Assembly: GCA_025354385.1 (NCBI GenBank)
Contig: JANXMZ010000047.1
Coordinates: 1 to 48,470 of the forward strand
Source: Bacteroidota bacterium
Lineage (GTDB): Bacteria > Bacteroidota > Bacteroidia > NS11-12g > UBA955
Direction: 5' to 3'
Length of the DNA: 48,470 nucleotides
A model generated the notes under the pieces. That model was given only the letters and a program-made list of their open reading frames with translations, had not been told where the DNA came from and ran no database searches. The position numbers and the translations under genes were made by a program. Below, one piece after another: positions 44,448 to 48,470 of the stretch; position 1 is the first letter of the stretch; each line of letters starts with the position of its first letter.

Positions 44448-45440
44448 TCATATTTTCAATTGCAAAGCTATTTGATTTGGAGTTAAATATTTAAATTTTC
44501 TTACAGGTCTGTTATTAATTTTGTTTTCAACAGACTTTATTGTGCTTTGATGGATTTTATTAAAGTTTGTTTTTTTAGGAAAAAATAGTCTTATAACACC
44601 ATTTCTATTTTCTATTGTTCCTTTGTCTTGTGATGTATAAGGTCTAGTGAAATAGGTTTTGCAATTTAATGTTTTACCAATTTCTTGATGTAATGCAAAG
44701 GCTTTATCATTGTCAAAAGTGATGGTTCTTACTTTCTGATATTTCTTTAAGCGTTGAATGATTTTATTTTTTACTTGATGCGCGTCTCTTCCATTTACCT
44801 TATTTATGGTTGTTACAAGTGAGGCTCTATCAATTGTTACGAGCAATGCAGATTTGTGGTTTTTCCCTATGATAAAATCCGCTTCAATGTCCCCAAGTCT
44901 TTTTCTTTTTGAGACAATACTTGGTCTTTTCTCAATAGAAATTCTGTTGGGGATTAATCCTCTAGAATCCTTGTAATTCCCCCTTCTACGCTTTCTTTTA
45001 CCATGCTTAAGGAGTTTGTAAATATTTTTGAATGGTTGATTTATTCGTTTGTTAGTGTGTTTGCAAGACCATATAAAACGATACATCGTTTCATGACTCA
45101 CACCATCTACATCCTTTAGTTTCCATGTAGCATTTATTAATTCAGGACTATATCTTAAATGCACCATCATTGTTAGCATATCCTTTTTAAGATGATCGTT
45201 AAACAGATGTCTTTTGGGCTTAAACTTATGTCTTAAATTAGTTTTATGTTGGGCCTTAGTGGCAACATATACTAACGCCCCTGACCCTCGCTTGGGAATA
45301 TTGCGATTGAGTTCTCTACTAATAGTACTTTTGGAAACACCAATAAGATTGGCTATTTCAAACTGTCTTTTTCCTACACTAATTAGTGCTTCAATTTTGT
45401 ATCTTTGCTCCTGGGTGAGCTGATTATATTTTTTCGTCAT
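44448..45440 (-). CDS. IS30-family transposase
   Basis: About 330 residues from the ATG at 45440 (MTKKYNQLTQEQRYKIEALI), the standard IS30 opening; the frame stays open to 45503 but that part runs into the element's hairpin. The helix-turn-helix is QFEIANLIGVSKSTISRELNRN. The DDE catalytic core is visible: GDIEADFIIG (first Asp), TITFDNDKAFALH (second Asp) and SQDKGTIENRNGVIR (Glu). The C-terminal NRPVRKFKYLTPNQIAL is typical. It appears intact. Confidence 0.95.
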   Translation of the reverse strand: MTKKYNQLTQEQRYKIEALISVGKRQFEIANLIGVSKSTISRELNRNIPKRGSGALVYVATKAQHKTNLRHKFKPKRHLFNDHLKKDMLTMMVHLRYSPELINATWKLKDVDGVSHETMYRFIWSCKHTNKRINQPFKNIYKLLKHGKRKRRRGNYKDSRGLIPNRISIEKRPSIVSKRKRLGDIEADFIIGKNHKSALLVTIDRASLVTTINKVNGRDAHQVKNKIIQRLKKYQKVRTITFDNDKAFALHQEIGKTLNCKTYFTRPYTSQDKGTIENRNGVIRLFFPKKTNFNKIHQSTIKSVENKINNRPVRKFKYLTPNQIALQLKI

Positions 45441-45468
45441 GTCGTAATGCGAAAATATGTTTTCAGCT

Positions 45469-45521
45469 CTAACCCTTCGGGATTTCGTTTCGCTACGCTT
45501 CACTTCATCCCGAAGGGTTAG
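45469..45521. other. Perfect 15-bp hairpin inside the IS30 transposase leader
   Basis: CTAACCCTTCGGGAT (45469-45483) and its exact reverse complement (45507-45521) enclose 23 nt. It sits between the transposase start (45440) and the right inverted repeat. In RNA reading into the element from outside it would form a very stable structure just before the transposase start and could block its translation or end transcription. Confidence 0.75.
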
Positions 45522-45549
45522 AAACCCAGTTGCACTTATTAGTTGAACT

Positions 45550-48193
45550 TACACAATATGAAGTTAAACATTTAAAAATATATAAAAATATTTATCAATC
45601 TGATACCATGGATTCAACCTATTCAATTTGCTCTTTATCTTCAATTGACTCAGCTGTGTATGGAATTTCATGGAAATTACCATTTACAATAAAAAGAGTA
45701 GATGATACATCTTCTACTTTTGCTATTGACAGCAATTTTATGTATCATTTGTCTTCTGGAAACTACATAATTAAAGTTTTTGACAGTGCTAATTGTAGTA
45801 TGATTGTTACCAATTTAACTGTCACTATTAATCCATCTGACACTATTACATTAGATTCAACTATGATTGCCTATAATTGGTCTGGTCATGGAATATCAAC
45901 GAGTGTAACAGTTCCATACTACCCTTCTTTGTATTGCCGAGGAGAATATTCAGTGCAAAAAATGTCCGATTCAAGTTTTCTACCAGATACAAGTAATATT
46001 ATCTATTTGCATGGAGGAAGTTATAAAGTGAAGAGCATTGATACATTAAATTGTAAGGTTATTTTCACAAATTTAACAATACAAGTTGATACTCCAAAAG
46101 TTGAAAGTAATGATACTTCAGTTTCCTTTTGTCATTGGTCAGACAGTTCTGGATATCAATTTGATACTATTACCCAAAATATTCCTTTGCATATAATTAT
46201 GGTAGAACCTTTTATTGACACAATTATAACAAATACTTTAAAAGAGGGAAGTTACATTATAAAATATTTTGACACTACAATGGGTACTATTTTTCGTACA
46301 AATTTAGATGTCTCTTCAAATAATATAGAAATTGATACAACATACAAATCAATCGGTTTTTGTAATTGGCAAGATTACGGAATAGATACAACTCATTTTG
46401 TTAGATACAAAGACACGTTAGATCATAAAATTAGTATTGTTTCCTCTTCTTTAGATTCCATTATTAATGATTCATTAACACTTGGGACATATATTGTTAC
46501 ATCCTTTAATTATACTGATTGTAAAAAGATATTAACTTATTTAACTATTACTTCAGATACCTCACAAATTGTTGAAAATGATAGTAATATATCTTATTGT
46601 GATTTTGGTAACACTGGAATTGATGTTCATAATTCATATTTTTATTCATCCAATCATATTACCCCATTTATCCAAATAATTCGTACTTCTCCTACACATG
46701 ATACACTAGAAAATAATCGATTAACTGAAGGAGAATATACGGTTACTGTATTTGCAACAGAAGAATGTACTAGGTTTATTACTCATTACACTGTTACTAA
46801 GTCCTCTCCAAGCACTGAATACTTAGATACTTCAGTCTCATATTGTAACTTATTTAGGAATCACTATACCCGATATATTCCAACTGATAGTTTACCTTAT
46901 ACAATTATTAAAACTTCCCCAGTTATAGATTCTTCAATATCTCAATATTTAAATGAAGGTATTTATAAGATTAGGCATTACGATACACTTAATTGTAGAA
47001 TAATAGAAACCACCCTTACAGTAACTGATACATCTCAAATTTCCAACGACAGCACCATCTCCTATTGTAATTTTGAAGGCGGAGCAGGTTATGCAACATT
47101 TAATGTGAACGAAAGTTTGCCGCACACTATAATTAGGCTGACCCCTACTTTAGATACTTTGGAAACTAATTCTTTGACAGAAGGTACTTATATTATCAAA
47201 ACATTTGATGAAGATAATTGCAAACGCTATGTAACCAACTTAACAGTCAATCAGCTTGAATTAGATACTGTTTATTCAATTGATACTGTTTATTATTCTT
47301 GCAGCAATGATTCGGTTGTATCTTTTGGCAATCCTTGTTCTATTGGAGTAATAAAAAATAAATTTGATGAGGTTGTTGAACCAATTGACAATGTATATTA
47401 CCTGAATCCGCATTATGGATACTATAATTCATATTGTATTGACACTACTAATTGCATTGTAAATAAGGTTAATTTGGTGTTTAGCGATTTAATAGAGGTG
47501 CCATACACAACAGATGATTACGCTGAAGGCACTTTTGATAGGCGCTTAGGCGATTCCTGCTGCTTTGTGGATATAGACCACTTGTCGTGTTCAGGAAAAG
47601 AACTAGCGGAGGATGATGAAATTGAAATATTCGCCATTGACCCATCTATGAATACTACTTTCATATTGAAAACCACAATTCACTACTATGGAGAATCTCA
47701 TATTTTAGGATTCAAATTCTGTCCTCCAGTATGGGATATTAGCAATGAGCATATCAATGATTGGTATACAATTGTAATGAAAAAAGATACATGCGATTTC
47801 TGTCGTTTCGATTTTATGTGTGATTCGACCAATGTATTAGACATGGTTGCTCCTGATATTGATTGGAGAAAGAAGACTAAAATTGACAGAAATGCAAATC
47901 AAAATGTAGAACCTAATATTACAAAAGTTACCAATTCGAACGGAAAGGTTTCAAGAATTATTATTTATCCAAATCCAACTAGCAATGATGTCTTTATTAA
48001 AATAACCAATACTCCAAATAATAAGCAATTGGTAAATGTATATGACAATACTGGTAAACTGGTTTATACTAATAATTATTCAGGCACTGAGGATATTAAT
48101 ATTAAGATAAACATGGGTGATTTTGCTGATGGTGTTTATACCATTTCAGTTCCTGGAATGAATTACAATTACAAATTAATATTGATTAAGTAA
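45550..48193 (+). pseudogene. Large repeat-containing T9SS cargo gene, 5' end removed by IS30
   Basis: The open frame enters from inside the IS30 right repeat (a TTG at 45530 is IS sequence); the first genuine ATG is at 45608 (MDSTYSICSL) and gives no signal peptide, though T9SS cargo needs one. Left of the IS no matching 5' part is found. The body holds about seven tandem repeats of 70-85 residues with the pattern D-S/T-x-I-S-Y-C-N-F ... L-P-H-T-I-I-R-x-x-P-x-L-D-T-L ... L-T-E-G-T-Y-I-I-K-x-F-D-x-x-x-C-K-x-x-x-T-N-L-T-V. A Cys-containing domain follows, and the C-terminus (from about IIIYPNPTSNDVFIKI to YTISVPGMNYNYKLILIK) is a type A T9SS sorting domain. So it was a large secreted surface protein; in this state it is probably not exported. 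A start by an outward IS promoter cannot be excluded. Confidence 0.75.
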
Positions 48194-48213
48194 AATTCGC
48201 ACCTAAAAGTATA

Positions 48214-48248
48214 AAGGACTGGTCAAAATGGCCAGTCCTTTTTGTTTT
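48214..48248 (+). terminator. Rho-independent terminator
   Basis: AAGGACTGGTCA, loop AAA, then TGGCCAGTCCTT form a 12-bp stem with one G-T pair, followed by TTTGTTTT. It lies 20 bp after the stop of the T9SS cargo gene. Confidence 0.85.
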
Positions 48249-48328
48249 GTGTGTTTAAGCCAAATCAATACACGGTTGTTAGTTAAAACAACACGGTTAT
48301 TAAGTCAATTGAAAGCGCACTAGTCTTT

Positions 48329-48470
48329 TTGCTTTATTTAAAAATTAGCATTGCTAATAACAGTCAACAAGTATTGCCTCAAACGGTTGCAGTGCTTCAT
48401 ATTCCAGGAGGAGTCAATTTAAATCCTGAAGAATTATTGTTTCTAAAAAAGCAAGGGCTATTTGATTTTT
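48329..48470 (+). other. Possible partial coding region at the window edge
   Basis: One frame stays open from about 48290 to the end and has a plausible composition (AVLHIPGGVNLNPEELLFLKKQG), but there is no ATG; a TTG at 48329 is the only likely start codon seen. It could be the start of a gene that continues past the window or a degraded fragment. No family recognised. The remainder of 48249-48328 shows nothing. Confidence 0.2.

Larger units (their letters stand above)
44427..45549 (-). mobile_element. IS30-family insertion sequence
   Basis: A 1123-bp element bounded by 22-bp inverted repeats (44427-44448 and 45528-45549) with a single mismatch, beginning AGTTCAAC and ending in GCAACT toward the inside. 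The left repeat overlaps the end of the transposase gene. No 2-4 bp target duplication is evident: left flank GCTG, right flank TACAC. The right repeat leads directly into the broken T9SS cargo gene. Confidence 0.88.

Overview
The window is from a member of the Bacteroidota, probably an environmental Chitinophagales/Sphingobacteriales-like or related lineage. The evidence is low GC, type IX secretion sorting domains of both kinds (type A at the end of the 45608-48193 gene, type B at the end of the 4799-6958 gene), Bacteroidota-type promoter boxes (TAnnTTTG), a GldL-like membrane segment, a TANFOR-like protein and giant RHS/YD-repeat proteins. Genus cannot be told from the sequence alone. No tRNA, rRNA or CRISPR array was seen.

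Left part (1-15950) is mostly ordinary chromosome: a YD-like lipoprotein, a YggS-type PLP protein divergent from a DUF4296-like lipoprotein, an S9 dipeptidyl-peptidase, a secreted RCC1-repeat T9SS cargo, a dapD-glycosyltransferase-GldL-like cluster, a beta-CASP metallo-beta-lactamase nuclease, a beta-barrel-like protein, a cation:proton antiporter and formate-tetrahydrofolate ligase. A 187-bp palindromic element sits at 9371-9557.

The centre (16201-43123) is accessory. A complete IS21-family element (16201-18838) has landed in the distal end of a roughly 24-kb minus-strand gene cluster. In transcription order the cluster encodes a TANFOR-like secreted protein, an OmpH/Skp-like coiled-coil lipoprotein, a small lipoprotein, an 1836-aa RHS/SpvB-like protein, a 703-aa partner that looks like its detached C-terminal half, a small secreted protein, a 4060-aa RHS giant, and an overlapping exported protein that is a candidate immunity factor. 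The 4060-aa protein carries four Cys-rich modules, a Ycf48-like propeller array and a variable tip with an HELQH zinc-protease motif. After a probable terminator lies a silent alternative RHS tip that repeats the tip-joining region of the giant (169 bp, about 91% identical, same orientation). This looks like a polymorphic-toxin locus able to swap tips by recombination, with the spare tip now cut off by the IS21.

The right part has an orphan NarL/LuxR-type response regulator (43471-44154). Between it and the cluster is an intergenic region with a candidate promoter and two 17-bp direct repeats spaced 23 bp, which would suit an operator. Beyond it an IS30-family element (44427-45549) has removed the 5' end of a large repeat-bearing T9SS cargo gene, which ends at a clear hairpin terminator. 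Functions of the RHS cluster as a toxin system are inference; gene-family calls for the housekeeping genes are firm.
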